DNA from: Bacillota bacterium
Lineage (GTDB): Bacteria; Bacillota; Clostridia; Peptostreptococcales; Anaerovoracaceae
Direction: 5' to 3'
DNA: 64,000 bases
Assembly (NCBI GenBank): GCA_017459895.1
Contig: JAFUCA010000037.1
Coordinates: 1 to 64,000, forward strand
Part shown: one piece after another, positions 35,274 through 44,174 of the stretch
How positions within the stretch are numbered: the first letter of the stretch is position 1
Layout of the letters: every line of letters begins with the position of its first letter
Translations under genes and position numbers: made by a program
Notes under the pieces: model-generated
Seen by the model: the letters and a program-made list of their open reading frames with translations, nothing else
What the model was told of the DNA's origin: nothing
Databases searched by the model: none

Positions 35274-36224
35274 ATGAGCAATACGCTGTTGATGCTGGCG
35301 ATTCTGCCCGGCATACTCATCATAATATATGTTTACCGGATGGATAAGGTCGAGAAGGAGCCCTGGAGGCTGATCTTCAAGCTGATGGTTTTCGGCGCTC
35401 TGTCCTGCATTCCGGCATCCGTAATGGAGATGGCCATCGACTCGGCGATGCCGGCCTATCCGGAGGGCTCTCTTTCCTACGCGGTCACAATGGCCTTCTG
35501 TTCGGCCGCATTCTGCGAGGAACTCTGCAAATTCGCCTTCCTGCGCTTCGGCACATGGAAGAATCCGGAATTCGGATACCGGTTTGACGGCATCGTTTAC
35601 GGCGTTGCGGTGGCGGTGGGCTTCGCGGTCCTGGAGAACATCATGTACGTCGGTCAGTACGGACTCTATACGGGGATCGTCCGCGCGGTCATGGCGGTGC
35701 CCCTGCACGCGTTCTGCGGAGTGTTTATGGGAATCTTCTACGGCGCAGCAAAGCAGGCCCGGATCCAGGGCAAAGGCGCGGGGAAATTCCTGCTGCTGGC
35801 GCTGATCGTGCCTATGATGATCCATGGCGTCTACGACACGCTGGCATTTCTGGGAAATACCGCCGCTTCGGTTGTTTTGCTTGCCTTCGTCGTGCTGATG
35901 TACATCGTATCCATTCGCTACATTCGCCGGTTTTCCAGAGATGACTGGAAGGCGGGGTTTTATCCGGACACCCAGCCGCTTTCCGCAGGCCAGGATCAGG
36001 GCGGTCACCAGCAGCCTCTCAGCGGACGGGGAGGCAGCGGTTCGGCAGCGTCTCAGAGACGGCAGGCTGCCGCCGGATACAGGGCCTACCCCGGACAGGT
36101 GCAGGACGGAAAGATCGTCCTGCTTTGCCCGCACTGCGGCTGCGGTCTTCGGGTGCCGGTGGGCATGGGGCGGATCCGCGTTCGCTGCCCCCACTGCGGC
36201 CGCGAATTTTCCCAGGATACATAA
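35274..36224 (+). CDS. PrsW-family intramembrane protease with C-terminal zinc ribbon
   Basis: 316 residues. About seven helices carry the PrsW motifs FCEELCKF, AVLENIMY, PLHAF and HGVYD; PrsW proteases cleave membrane proteins such as anti-sigma factors. Unusually, a low-complexity linker (residues ~230-280) leads to a C-terminal ribbon with two CPHCG knuckles (residues ~285-310). GGAGGAGG precedes the ATG. The target is unknown; no sigma/anti-sigma pair is adjacent. Confidence 0.85.
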   Translation: MSNTLLMLAILPGILIIIYVYRMDKVEKEPWRLIFKLMVFGALSCIPASVMEMAIDSAMPAYPEGSLSYAVTMAFCSAAFCEELCKFAFLRFGTWKNPEFGYRFDGIVYGVAVAVGFAVLENIMYVGQYGLYTGIVRAVMAVPLHAFCGVFMGIFYGAAKQARIQGKGAGKFLLLALIVPMMIHGVYDTLAFLGNTAASVVLLAFVVLMYIVSIRYIRRFSRDDWKAGFYPDTQPLSAGQDQGGHQQPLSGRGGSGSAASQRRQAAAGYRAYPGQVQDGKIVLLCPHCGCGLRVPVGMGRIRVRCPHCGREFSQDT

Positions 36225-36276
36225 TCCGGGCAGACAATACCATCACGCCGTCTTACTCGAAGAATGATCCTGCAGC

Positions 36277-36504
36277 AATTACCGGCATTCCTTAAATCCG
36301 CGCCATATGCCCTTCTTTTTAAGGAATTCTTCTTCCGGGCAGGCTTTCACTTCTAACCGATTCCTTAAAACAGCCCGAATCAACGGCCATTTTAATGAAA
36401 TCGGAGAGAGCTCCTCTTATCGAAATGCTCTCTCCGAAGGGAAATCATGATAGATTCCTTATTTTACTGGCCAGATCGGGATAAATTAAGGAATCCCGGT
36501 AATT
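36277..36504. repeat. Inverted-repeat element with five ATTCCTTA boxes
   Basis: Ends form a 19-base inverted repeat with one mismatch (AATTACCGG-C/G-ATTCCTTAA). ATTCCTTAA boxes: 36287-36295 (+), 36319-36327 (-), 36360-36368 (+), 36454-36462 (+, last base T), 36486-36494 (-). Two inverted box pairs have the same 23-base gap. A perfect 9-base hairpin (GGAGAGAGC 36403-36411, GCTCTCTCC 36427-36435) sits centrally. It could be a MITE-like insertion or a regulator-binding array. It fills most of the 300-base gap between prsW and the SRP RNA promoter. Confidence 0.6.
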
Positions 36505-36542
36505 ATTATTAAAAATAGAAATTGTCAAGACAGGGGTTGTCC

Positions 36543-36571
36543 TTGACGGTGTAGGCGAAAAATACTATAAT
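36543..36571 (+). promoter_or_regulatory. Promoter of the SRP RNA gene
   Basis: TTGACG (36543-36548), a 17-base spacer, TATAAT (36566-36571), placing the start near 36578. Confidence 0.8.
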
Positions 36572-36579
36572 GGTTAAGC

Positions 36580-36745
36580 ATGAAATTGCCTTTTGATGGT
36601 TCCGCATGCATGGTTTGGGTCCTGCGCAATAGGACGCCGTGAACCTTGTCAGGTCCGGAAGGAAGCAGCAATAAGCGGAAGCTCTTATGTGCCGCAGATC
36701 AGCCTTCTCCTAGCCGTGCGGAGCTTTCAAAGGGCAATTTCCATT
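36580..36745 (+). ncRNA. ffs: Signal recognition particle RNA
   Basis: The conserved SRP helix 8 region is unmistakable: GTCAGGTCCGGAAGGAAGCA (36649-36668), followed by the AGCAATAA loop. The ends GAAATTGCC (36582-36590) and GGCAATTTC (36733-36741) close a long outer stem. The RNA is about 160 bases, between E. coli 4.5S and Bacillus scRNA. With Ffh it targets membrane and secreted proteins. It lies directly upstream of dnaX, the Firmicute arrangement. Ends are approximate. Confidence 0.93.
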
Positions 36746-36769
36746 TTGTAACAGAGAAGAGATGAATCC

Positions 36770-38470
36770 ATGTACACTGCGCTTTATCGTGCCTACCGTC
36801 CGGAGGTCTTCGAGCAGCTTCTCGGGCAGGAGCACATCACCAGAATCCTGAAAAATCAAATCGCTTCCGGAACGACAAGCCACGCCTATCTTTTTTGCGG
36901 GACCCGGGGAACCGGTAAGACGACGACGGCCAGGCTGTTGGCCAAAGGGCTGAACTGTCTTTCGGAAGGGGAACGTCCCTGCGGCGAGTGCGCGGCCTGT
37001 CAGGCCATCAAAAATGGCACCTTTCTGGATGTGGTGGAGATCGATGCGGCCTCCAACCGCGGCATCGATGATATCCGTCAGCTGAGGGACAGCGTCAACT
37101 ACCCGCCGGCTGCGGGAAGGAACAAGGTCTACATCATCGATGAGGTTCACATGTTGTCAACCGAGGCCTTCAACGCGCTGCTGAAAACTCTGGAGGAGCC
37201 GCCGGAATACGTCACGTTTATCCTGGCGACCACCGAACCGAGGAAGCTGCCGGCGACCATCCTTTCCAGATGTCTGCGGTTGGATTTCAAACGGATCCCG
37301 GAGACGGTCCTGATCGATGGGATGAAACGGATCTGTGCGGAGATCGGCATCGATGTCACGGACGCGGCGCTGCGGATCATTGCGGCCAATGCCGACGGTT
37401 CCGTGCGGGACGGACTCAGCATTCTGGACCAGTGCATTTCCGGAGGAGACCGGAGGGTGGACGCGCCTCAGGTACTGGATTTCCTGGGAGCATCCGGGGA
37501 AGAGGTCTTCATCCGTCTGACGGATCTGGTGTCAAAGCGAAGGACGGCGGAGGCTCTGGAATACCTGGCTCAGGTTCTGGCGGACGGCAAGGACGTCAGG
37601 CAGCTGATCCGCGACTGGATCAGCCATTACCGGAATCTGATGATGACGAAATTCATAAGGGATCCTCAGGCGGTCATCAACCTGTCGGTGGAGAACATCG
37701 ACCGGATCCGGCAGCAGTGCTCCGTCATGGAGCTGGAGGACATCAACCGGGGCATCATGGAGCTGTCAAAGACCGCCGATGCTGCCCGCTGGTCCAGCCA
37801 GCCGAGGATTCTGCTGGAGGTCTGCATCGTTCGTCTCTGTCAGGGAGGGGGAGCATCACCTTCCCGGGCGGCGGAGCGGCAGGCAGTCCGGCCTGCTCCA
37901 AAGGCTGCAGCGCCTGCGCCAAAGCAGGCAGCGCCGGCAGAAACGACAGCGCCGCCTGCGGTAAAACCGGCAGCGCCAGCGCCAGCGCCGCCTGTGACGG
38001 AAGCGGCGGTCTCTGTGCCGAGAGCGGAGAAGCAGGAGCCGGACGCAGAGGATGCGGGAGCATCCCTTGATACACTGGACGCACTGATCGCGGCTGCAAT
38101 GCCGCAGGGTGAACAAAGTCCGGACCAGCCTTTGCAGGAACCGGCGGCGGAGCACGGGGATCTGATGGCTCTCTGGGACGAGGTGTTCGCGGATGGGGAG
38201 CACGCGAAGGGGAGCATCTATCTGATCCGCAGCAACAGCATGCTGACTGACATGGATGAGGGAACTTTTACTGTGACCGTCCGAAATGATATGACCCGGC
38301 GCCATACGGAGCGCAGCCGCGATCTGCTGGAGGATCTGATGGAGGCGCGGACCGGGAAGCGGCGGATCATGCGGGTCGTGACAGACGACCATCCCGAAGG
38401 GGAAATATCCGTCGAAGAGGCGGCAGCCAAGGCCTCAGATGTTCTGGGGGTCAAGGTCGGAATCGAATAA
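36770..38470 (+). CDS. dnaX: DNA polymerase III subunit gamma/tau
   Basis: 566 residues. Clamp-loader AAA+ domain with Walker A GTRGTGKTTTAR, a zinc knuckle (CGECAACQ), sensor-1 and SRC motifs (LSRCLRLDF), then domain III, an Ala/Pro-rich disordered stretch (about residues 365-445) and a C-terminal domain. It loads the sliding clamp and links the polymerase. No A-rich slippery site for a gamma form was seen. An exact dispersed word (38125-38136) lies in the disordered linker. Confidence 0.96.
   Translation: MYTALYRAYRPEVFEQLLGQEHITRILKNQIASGTTSHAYLFCGTRGTGKTTTARLLAKGLNCLSEGERPCGECAACQAIKNGTFLDVVEIDAASNRGIDDIRQLRDSVNYPPAAGRNKVYIIDEVHMLSTEAFNALLKTLEEPPEYVTFILATTEPRKLPATILSRCLRLDFKRIPETVLIDGMKRICAEIGIDVTDAALRIIAANADGSVRDGLSILDQCISGGDRRVDAPQVLDFLGASGEEVFIRLTDLVSKRRTAEALEYLAQVLADGKDVRQLIRDWISHYRNLMMTKFIRDPQAVINLSVENIDRIRQQCSVMELEDINRGIMELSKTADAARWSSQPRILLEVCIVRLCQGGGASPSRAAERQAVRPAPKAAAPAPKQAAPAETTAPPAVKPAAPAPAPPVTEAAVSVPRAEKQEPDAEDAGASLDTLDALIAAAMPQGEQSPDQPLQEPAAEHGDLMALWDEVFADGEHAKGSIYLIRSNSMLTDMDEGTFTVTVRNDMTRRHTERSRDLLEDLMEARTGKRRIMRVVTDDHPEGEISVEEAAAKASDVLGVKVGIE
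38125..38136 (-). repeat. Dispersed word CCAGCCTTTGCA
   Basis: Exact copy in dnaX, read as DQPLQ in the low-complexity linker. Confidence 0.8.
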
Positions 38471-38497
38471 ATAACCGAATCGAATAAGGAGGAAATT

Positions 38498-38857
38498 ATG
38501 GGCAAAGGAATGAGAGCCGGCAAGAAGCCGAAGAAGCAGGGCGCGGGCGGCGGCAATATGCAGCAGCAGATGGCGCAGATGCAGGCCATGCAGAGAGAAA
38601 TGGACAAGGTGCAGGCAGAGATCGACGAGATGGAAGCCACCGCCACGGCCGGCGGCGGCGCGGTGACGGTTACAGTCAGCGGCAAGAAAGAGATCACGGA
38701 TCTGCAGATCAAACCGGAAGTCTGTGATCCGGATGATGTGGAAATGCTGCAGGATCTGGTGATCGCGGCGGTCAATGAAGCGCTGCGGCAGATGGAGGAG
38801 ATCTCCCAGGCGGAGATGAGCAAGTTCACCTCCGGACTTGGCATTCCGGGACTGTAG
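38498..38857 (+). CDS. YbaB/EbfC family nucleoid-associated protein
   Basis: 119 residues: Met/Gln-rich helix (QQQMAQMQAMQREM), then the YbaB fold (VTVTVSGKKEITDLQIKPE). A small dimeric DNA-binding protein encoded between dnaX and recR in most bacteria. GGAGG precedes ATG 38498. Confidence 0.95.
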   Translation: MGKGMRAGKKPKKQGAGGGNMQQQMAQMQAMQREMDKVQAEIDEMEATATAGGGAVTVTVSGKKEITDLQIKPEVCDPDDVEMLQDLVIAAVNEALRQMEEISQAEMSKFTSGLGIPGL

Positions 38858-38875
38858 GCGAATGCGGAGGCCGAG

Positions 38876-39475
38876 ATGAAGTATTACGCGAAGCCATTGA
38901 ACCGGCTGATCGGGGAACTGTCCAGACTGCCGGGCATCGGCGGCAAGACGGCGCAGCGGCTGGCGTTCCATATTCTTTCCATGGAGGACCGGGAAGCCTT
39001 CGCGCTGGCGGACGCCATCCGGGAGGCGAAGCAGACGATGAAGTACTGCACCGTCTGCGGCAACCTGACGGACGAGGACCCCTGCAGCATCTGCCGGGAT
39101 GAGTCCAGGGACCGCAGCATGATCTGCGTAGTGGAGAGTCCGAAGGATGTGATCGCCATGGAGAAGATCCGGGAGTACAAGGGGCTGTACCATGTGCTGC
39201 ACGGGGCCATCTCGCCGATGGACGGCATCGGGCCGGAGGACATCAATCTGAAAAGCCTGATCGAGCGGCTGTCGGACGCGCAGGTGCAGGAGCTGATCAT
39301 CGCGACGAATCCCACCATTGAAGGGGAGGCGACAGCAATGTACATTGCCCGGCTGATCAAGCCCAGCGGCATCAAGGTAACCAGGATCGCCCACGGCATC
39401 CCGGTGGGCGGCGATCTGGAGTACGCCGATGAGGTTACGCTGCTGAAGGCGATGGAGGGAAGAAGGCAGCTGTAA
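38876..39475 (+). CDS. recR: Recombination mediator RecR
   Basis: 199 residues: helix-hairpin-helix ([15 protein letters not shown]), a four-cysteine zinc finger (CTVCGN...CSICRD) and a Toprim domain ([23 protein letters not shown]). RecR with RecO loads RecA on SSB-coated gaps. A copy of the dispersed word lies 40 bases after its stop. Confidence 0.96.
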   Translation: MKYYAKPLNRLIGELSRLPGIGGKTAQRLAFHILSMEDREAFALADAIREAKQTMKYCTVCGNLTDEDPCSICRDESRDRSMICVVESPKDVIAMEKIREYKGLYHVLHGAISPMDGIGPEDINLKSLIERLSDAQVQELIIATNPTIEGEATAMYIARLIKPSGIKVTRIAHGIPVGGDLEYADEVTLLKAMEGRRQL

Positions 39476-39508
39476 CCGGCGCGGATCCGGGCAGGCGGAG
39501 CGCGGCTG

Positions 39509-39528
39509 CGGCAGGCCAGCCTTTGTAT
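39509..39528 (-). repeat. Dispersed word within a 20-base repeat, downstream of recR
   Basis: CCAGCCTTTG at 39516-39525. The whole 20-base context (39509-39528) is repeated exactly at 58100-58119 inside dprA, although one site is intergenic and the other coding. Confidence 0.75.
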
Positions 39529-39565
39529 ATTTATTCAGGAACGAACGGAATTAGGGAGTACGAAC

Positions 39566-39754
39566 ATGCAGATGCTTGAAGAAATCGGCAGCAATCCTGC
39601 CGTGATGAAATGGACCGGAGCGGTGATCCTCGCTCTGATCGGATTCGGATTCATGAGAGTCCGCAAACATCCGATGCGGGACAGCCTGGCGTTTGGCGGG
39701 GGGATCCTCGGAATGTGCATCATTCTGAGCCTGATCAAAGCATTCCTCTTTTGA
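39566..39754 (+). CDS. Small membrane protein of unknown function
   Basis: 62 residues with two hydrophobic segments (about 16-30 and 41-60) and a short basic loop (RVRKHPMRD). GGGAG lies upstream of ATG 39566. Its position after recR recalls bofA in Bacillus, but I see no clear similarity, so no function is assigned. Confidence 0.6.
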   Translation: MQMLEEIGSNPAVMKWTGAVILALIGFGFMRVRKHPMRDSLAFGGGILGMCIILSLIKAFLF

Positions 39755-39792
39755 TACCACAAGATAATCATACAAAAAAGCATATTGATTTA

Positions 39793-39821
39793 TTGACGTT
39801 GACCGAGTGAGTGAATATAAT
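39793..39821 (+). promoter_or_regulatory. Promoter of first APC permease
   Basis: TTGACG (39793-39798), a 17-base spacer, TATAAT (39816-39821). Confidence 0.75.
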
Positions 39822-39822
39822 T

Positions 39823-39837
39823 AATTGTCTGAAAAAT
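39823..39837 (+). promoter_or_regulatory. CodY-box-like operator, first APC permease
   Basis: AATTGTCTGAAAAAT matches 13 of 15 positions of the CodY consensus. It begins two bases after the -10, over the likely transcription start, a repressing position. Confidence 0.55.
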
Positions 39838-39893
39838 TATTCATCATGCATTTTTTATTCGCTATTATCTGAACAAGCTTTTAGGAGGAATCT

Positions 39894-41507
39894 ATGGACG
39901 AAGAAAAAAAGGCAGTAGCAACTGCTGAAGAAGGTTCACAGGATCTAAAGCGAGGTATTGCCGAATGGCAGGTCGCGTTCATCGGCCTGGGCGGCGTTAT
40001 CGGATCCTGCTACTTCCTGGGCGTTGGCTGGACCATTGAGGTTATGGGTCCTGCGGTATTCTGGGCATTCCTGCTGGTAGGTGTCATCGTATTTGGACTG
40101 ATGATCTCCTATGCGGAGCTGCTGGTCAACCTGCCGCGTTCCGGATCATTCATCGCTTACACCAATGAATTCCTTGGGCCGACGGTATCCACCGGTTTCG
40201 GCTGGGCATTCTGGTTCAACTGGGTCTGCTATGTACCGTCGGAAGCGATCGCAGTATCGGCGGCATTGCAGGCGATCACAGGCATCACAAGTACCGTGGC
40301 CTATCTGGCCTTCGCCATCGGCACCATGCTGGCGCTGACCATCATCAACTGCGCGGCGGTAGATATCTTCGCGAAGATCGAGTCCGGACTTGCGATCACC
40401 AAGGTAATCATCATCATCCTGTTCATCCTGGTAGGTCTGGGTATCTGGGTCGGCTTCTGGGGAAGCCCGCAGGGCGATCTGGCAGCGTACAACATCACCG
40501 AAGGATTCAAGGGCGTTGGCATCAACTTCCCGGCAGAGATGAGCGTATTCCAGAACTGGTTCCCGCACGGCATTCTGATCATCACCGTTATGATGGTCGT
40601 CGTACTGGTCACCATGCAGGGTACCGAGATCGTCGGTCTGGCGGCAGCCGAGTCCAAGAACCCGGAAGTTGCGGTACCGAAGGCCTGCAGAAGCGTTACC
40701 TATCGTATCGTAGCACTGTACCTGGCACCGATCCTGCTGGTCCTGCTGATCTATCCGACCGCACTGGCGGACGACAGCACACCGGTATTCGCGGAGGTCG
40801 CGAGAGACTACGGATTAACGCCGTTCTTCTACATCTTCGCCGCGATCGTAATGGTAGCTGCGTTCAGCTGCGGCAACACCGGATTCTACGGAACCGTCCG
40901 TGCGATGTACGGCCTGTCCACCGAGGGTCTGGCGCCGAAGTTCCTGAGCCACCTGTCAAAGAACCAGGCTCCGAGAAATGCGGTTATCTTCACCATGGCA
41001 TTCATGTGGGTCGTTCTGATCGTTGGTCTGATCTCCGAGGTCACCGGCGCGCTGTCCGACCTGTACGGTTCCCTGCTGTGCATGTCCGGATTCACCGGCA
41101 CACTGGCCTGGGTAGGAATCATCGCTTCTCAGAAGCGGTTCCGTGTACGGCTTAAGAGAAACGGATATGAGCCGGACAAGATCCTGAAGGCCCGCGTCAA
41201 GCCGGGCATGGCATGGATCCCCTGGTTCGCCCTGATCGCACAGATCCTGTGCCTGATCATGCTGGCCTTCGCGACACCGGTCGAGAAAGCATATGTCTCC
41301 AAGATGGAAGCGCTCTATGGCGAATCTGACCTGGCGGTCGGTGACACCGGTGGCGGCATCGTGATCTTCTGTATCGCGACGGCGGCCATCGTCATCCCGA
41401 TGATCGTTTATCAGATCCAGAACAAGCGGGGCAAGGTCGGTCATCTTGCCACACTGCACGGCGATGAGAAGACCTTCGAGGAGGCTTTCCCGCCGATCAA
41501 TAAGTAA
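39894..41507 (+). CDS. APC-superfamily amino-acid permease 1
   Basis: 537 residues with about 12 helices. The TM1 glycine-rich motif GLGGVIGSCYFLGVG and the next segments (ELLVNLPRSGSFIAYTNEF) match the AAT family of amino acid/H+ symporters. Substrate unknown. TAGGAGG precedes the ATG. It has its own promoter, a CodY-like operator and a terminator, so it is a single-gene nutritional unit. Confidence 0.92.
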   Translation: MDEEKKAVATAEEGSQDLKRGIAEWQVAFIGLGGVIGSCYFLGVGWTIEVMGPAVFWAFLLVGVIVFGLMISYAELLVNLPRSGSFIAYTNEFLGPTVSTGFGWAFWFNWVCYVPSEAIAVSAALQAITGITSTVAYLAFAIGTMLALTIINCAAVDIFAKIESGLAITKVIIIILFILVGLGIWVGFWGSPQGDLAAYNITEGFKGVGINFPAEMSVFQNWFPHGILIITVMMVVVLVTMQGTEIVGLAAAESKNPEVAVPKACRSVTYRIVALYLAPILLVLLIYPTALADDSTPVFAEVARDYGLTPFFYIFAAIVMVAAFSCGNTGFYGTVRAMYGLSTEGLAPKFLSHLSKNQAPRNAVIFTMAFMWVVLIVGLISEVTGALSDLYGSLLCMSGFTGTLAWVGIIASQKRFRVRLKRNGYEPDKILKARVKPGMAWIPWFALIAQILCLIMLAFATPVEKAYVSKMEALYGESDLAVGDTGGGIVIFCIATAAIVIPMIVYQIQNKRGKVGHLATLHGDEKTFEEAFPPINK

Positions 41508-41559
41508 CCGGGTCTGATCTGCAGAAGATCATAATCAATCGATGAATAATTGACTTCGA

Positions 41560-41590
41560 AACAGGGAAGCTGACCGGCTTCCCTGTTTTA
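41560..41590 (+). terminator. Terminator after APC permease 1
   Basis: AACAGGGAAGC (41560-41570) pairs perfectly with GCTTCCCTGTT (41577-41587), then TTA. Confidence 0.75.
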
Positions 41591-41607
41591 ACAGGTGAGT
41601 GTGTACT

Positions 41608-42006
41608 ATGACAGAACGACAGAGCGTAAGCGACAATCAGCAGCTTCAGATCACCGCGGCAAGGCCGCTGAATCCCAGATCTCTGAGACTGGAATTCAGC
41701 AACGGTGAAATACGGCTGTTTGACAGCCACCGGCTGCGGGGACCCCAGTTCATTCCACTGATGAATGAAGAGTATTTCAAGCGGCCAGTGATCCGGAACG
41801 GAGATCTGGGATGGGAGGAGCTGGAGGTCACCGCCAGCGCCCGGTACATCTACGACCGCAGCGTTCCCTACGATGACAACGCGGTAGCGAAGGAGCACAT
41901 CCCGACGAAAAAGGAAATCATGGAGGAGAGGCTGGCAGCGATCCTGTTCCCGCTGATGGCTATCGCCGGAATCTTCGGGCTCGTATGGTGGTATATCCAT
42001 CAGTAA
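41608..42006 (+). CDS. DUF2442 protein with C-terminal membrane anchor
   Basis: 132 residues. Residues ~12-85 look like a DUF2442 domain (LRLEFSNGEIRLFD, EEYFKRPVI). The C-terminus (about 112-129) is a membrane helix ending WWYIHQ, an unusual addition for this small cytosolic family. The start at ATG 41608 has a modest AGGTGAG upstream. Function unknown. It lies between two APC permeases and ends at a terminator. Confidence 0.7.
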   Translation: MTERQSVSDNQQLQITAARPLNPRSLRLEFSNGEIRLFDSHRLRGPQFIPLMNEEYFKRPVIRNGDLGWEELEVTASARYIYDRSVPYDDNAVAKEHIPTKKEIMEERLAAILFPLMAIAGIFGLVWWYIHQ

Positions 42007-42010
42007 TTTT

Positions 42011-42034
42011 GCGGCGTGGAAACGCCGCTTTTTT
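42011..42034 (+). terminator. Terminator after DUF2442 gene
   Basis: GCGGCGT (42011-42017), GGAA loop, ACGCCGC (42022-42028), then six T's. Confidence 0.88.
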
Positions 42035-42052
42035 GTTACCTGGAAAAAGCAA

Positions 42053-42067
42053 AATAGTCAGAAAAAT
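42053..42067 (+). promoter_or_regulatory. CodY-box-like operator, second APC permease
   Basis: AATAGTCAGAAAAAT matches 12 of 15 CodY consensus positions and lies directly upstream of the -35 at 42071. Confidence 0.45.
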
Positions 42068-42070
42068 TTC

Positions 42071-42098
42071 TTGAAACAACTTATACAGGTGATATAAT
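42071..42098 (+). promoter_or_regulatory. Promoter of second APC permease
   Basis: TTGAAA (42071-42076), a 16-base spacer, TATAAT (42093-42098) with extended TG. Confidence 0.75.
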
Positions 42099-42173
42099 TC
42101 TGGTAGAGGGCTTCTTCGGGAGCTTCTGCGTTATTATCATCATCATACGTTTATTTCAAAGGAGGTATAAGTT

Positions 42174-43988
42174 ATGAGTCAGGCACAGACAGCGGTGGCT
42201 GAGACCGGCGCTCATGGGTTAAAAAAACATGAGATCCGGGTCTCGACCGTCGTATTCATGATCTTCTGCCTGGTCGCAGCAGGATGCTATGGCATCGAGG
42301 AAATGATTCCGGAGTGCGGTCCGGGACTGACCATCATCATGCTGTGCGTGCTCCCGTTCGTATGGGGACTGCCCTTCGGGCTGGTCGCTTCCGAGCTCGG
42401 TTCGGTCCGGCCGCAGGAAGGCGGTTACTACAAATGGGTGCAGGAGGCCCTGGGAGAATTCTGGGGATTCCAGGCAGGCTGGTGGAGAACGATCTCCATC
42501 TACATCGATAATACTTCATACGTTATCCTGGCCGGCGGCTATGCGGCGACCGTCTGGGATATGGGCATCGGCGGAGAATTCGCGCTGAAGTTTTGCATGA
42601 TCGCCATCTTCACACTGATCAACATCCGGGGCGTCAAGGACGTCGGCTGGGTCAGCACGGTGCTGTCGATCCTGGTCATGGTCGCCTTCGGCGTGGTCGC
42701 GCTGTGCGGCTTCCTGAACTGGGGCGGCGACGCGGCGACGATGGATACCATCTCCTTCCGGATCACGCCGGAACCGGCGGAGGGCATTTCCGACTGGTTC
42801 TTCTACATCGCCGGCGGCATCTCCATCGGCATGTGGATGTACTCCGGATATGAATCCATGTCCACCATCGCGGGGGAGGTTTCCAATCCGCAGGTCATCC
42901 CGAAGGGAACGCTGATCACCATTCCGCTGATCATGGCCGTTTATATCCTGCCGACCACCGCGGGACTGGGATCCCTCGGTATGTGGGAAGACTGGGGAAC
43001 CGACGGCGAGAGCGTCGGATACGCGGATGTGGTATCCCATTTCTGGGGACCGGTCTGGGGCATCATCTTCGTCGTCGTAGCGATCCTGGCCCAGTGCTCG
43101 ATCTACAATACCTACATCGCATCCGGGTCCAGAGGATTCTTCGCGCTGGCGGATGACTATCTGACCCCGAAGGTCATGGTCAAGGTCGATAAGAAGTACG
43201 GCGTTCCGTATGTGGCGGTTCTGTCCGTGGGTATCTTCAACCTGATCTTCTGCATGTTCCCCTTCGGATTTATCATCGTACTGGATGTAGCTCTGCTGCT
43301 GGCATCCTACGTGATGGTCTACATCTCGGCGATGATCCTGCGCCGGCGGATCCCGGAGGAGGAATACATCTTCCGCATCCCCGGAGGAGGCGGCTTCCTG
43401 AAGGTGCTGTGCATCGTCCCGATCTGTGTTGCGATCTTCGCGTTCTTCGTCAACGGCTCCGACTACTATACCGGCGGTATGGTCGGTATCCTGACCGGAC
43501 CGATCCTGTACTTCATCTGGAGACGGATGTACGGAGGCCTTTCGAAGAAGGATCCGGAGAGCTTCGTAGGCAACCCGAAGACCGGCCTTGCCGTAGGCGA
43601 CACCCGCAGGATCTCCTTCCTGCTGCTGATCGTAACGATCATGAACATCCTGGCGCTGCTGTTCGAGCCCTGGTATGAGGGCTGGGGCACGGAGGATGCC
43701 TGGGAATCCGGTGACTACTTCGACGGCATTCTGGAGGCCGCCAATGTGGACGTGATCGTCGGCACCATCAAGATCGTTCTGTGGGTCATGACCATCGTCT
43801 GCGCCATCGCCTGCATCCTGATCTATCTGCTCTCCAAGAAGGTGGAGCCTTCGGTAGAGGAATGCAGGGCTGCGTTCCGCAAGAGCTGCGATGCCATTTC
43901 CGAGAGACATAACAAGGAACTGGAGGAAATGATCGCAGAAGAGGAGCAGGTCGAAACCGCGAATCCGGCAACACCGGCGGATCAGTAA
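42174..43988 (+). CDS. APC-superfamily amino-acid permease 2
   Basis: 604 residues, about 12-14 helices, with AAGCYGIEEMIPECGPG in TM1 and VRPQEGGYYKWVQEALG between TM2 and TM3. It is longer than usual, with an acidic C-terminal tail of about 40 residues. Similar to amino-acid/polyamine permeases; substrate unknown. AAGGAGG precedes ATG 42174. Own promoter, CodY-like box and terminator. Confidence 0.9.
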   Translation: MSQAQTAVAETGAHGLKKHEIRVSTVVFMIFCLVAAGCYGIEEMIPECGPGLTIIMLCVLPFVWGLPFGLVASELGSVRPQEGGYYKWVQEALGEFWGFQAGWWRTISIYIDNTSYVILAGGYAATVWDMGIGGEFALKFCMIAIFTLINIRGVKDVGWVSTVLSILVMVAFGVVALCGFLNWGGDAATMDTISFRITPEPAEGISDWFFYIAGGISIGMWMYSGYESMSTIAGEVSNPQVIPKGTLITIPLIMAVYILPTTAGLGSLGMWEDWGTDGESVGYADVVSHFWGPVWGIIFVVVAILAQCSIYNTYIASGSRGFFALADDYLTPKVMVKVDKKYGVPYVAVLSVGIFNLIFCMFPFGFIIVLDVALLLASYVMVYISAMILRRRIPEEEYIFRIPGGGGFLKVLCIVPICVAIFAFFVNGSDYYTGGMVGILTGPILYFIWRRMYGGLSKKDPESFVGNPKTGLAVGDTRRISFLLLIVTIMNILALLFEPWYEGWGTEDAWESGDYFDGILEAANVDVIVGTIKIVLWVMTIVCAIACILIYLLSKKVEPSVEECRAAFRKSCDAISERHNKELEEMIAEEEQVETANPATPADQ

Positions 43989-44000
43989 AACAATATTAAA

Positions 44001-44040
44001 ACAAAGTGGGGGCCAGCCTTTGCGCGGCCCTTATTTTGTT
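44001..44040 (+). terminator. Terminator after APC permease 2, containing the dispersed word
   Basis: GGGCC (44010-44014) pairs with GGCCC (44026-44030), flanked by ACAAA and TTATTTTGT. CCAGCCTTTGC (44013-44023) forms part of the stem and loop. Confidence 0.55.
44013..44024 (-). repeat. Dispersed word CCAGCCTTTGCG in terminator
   Basis: 11 of 12 bases match the consensus word, within the hairpin after APC permease 2. Confidence 0.75.
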
Positions 44041-44093
44041 GCGTATTTGTTTGCTTTATATCCCCGGAGAGGGGATTGTATCTCCTTTCGTAC

Positions 44094-44123
44094 TTGATTC
44101 CGGAAGGGTCTTTTATGTATAAT
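44094..44123 (+). promoter_or_regulatory. Promoter of the ech operon
   Basis: TTGATT (44094-44099), an 18-base spacer, TATAAT (44118-44123), 51 bases before the echA ATG. Confidence 0.65.
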
Positions 44124-44174
44124 AGGCTGAAAAGATATTTTTCATCAAAGCTATATTATTATTAGGAGGATTAA

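Noticed and set aside
36770..38470. Programmed frameshift in dnaX
   Set aside because: No A-rich slippery heptamer was found in the relevant region.
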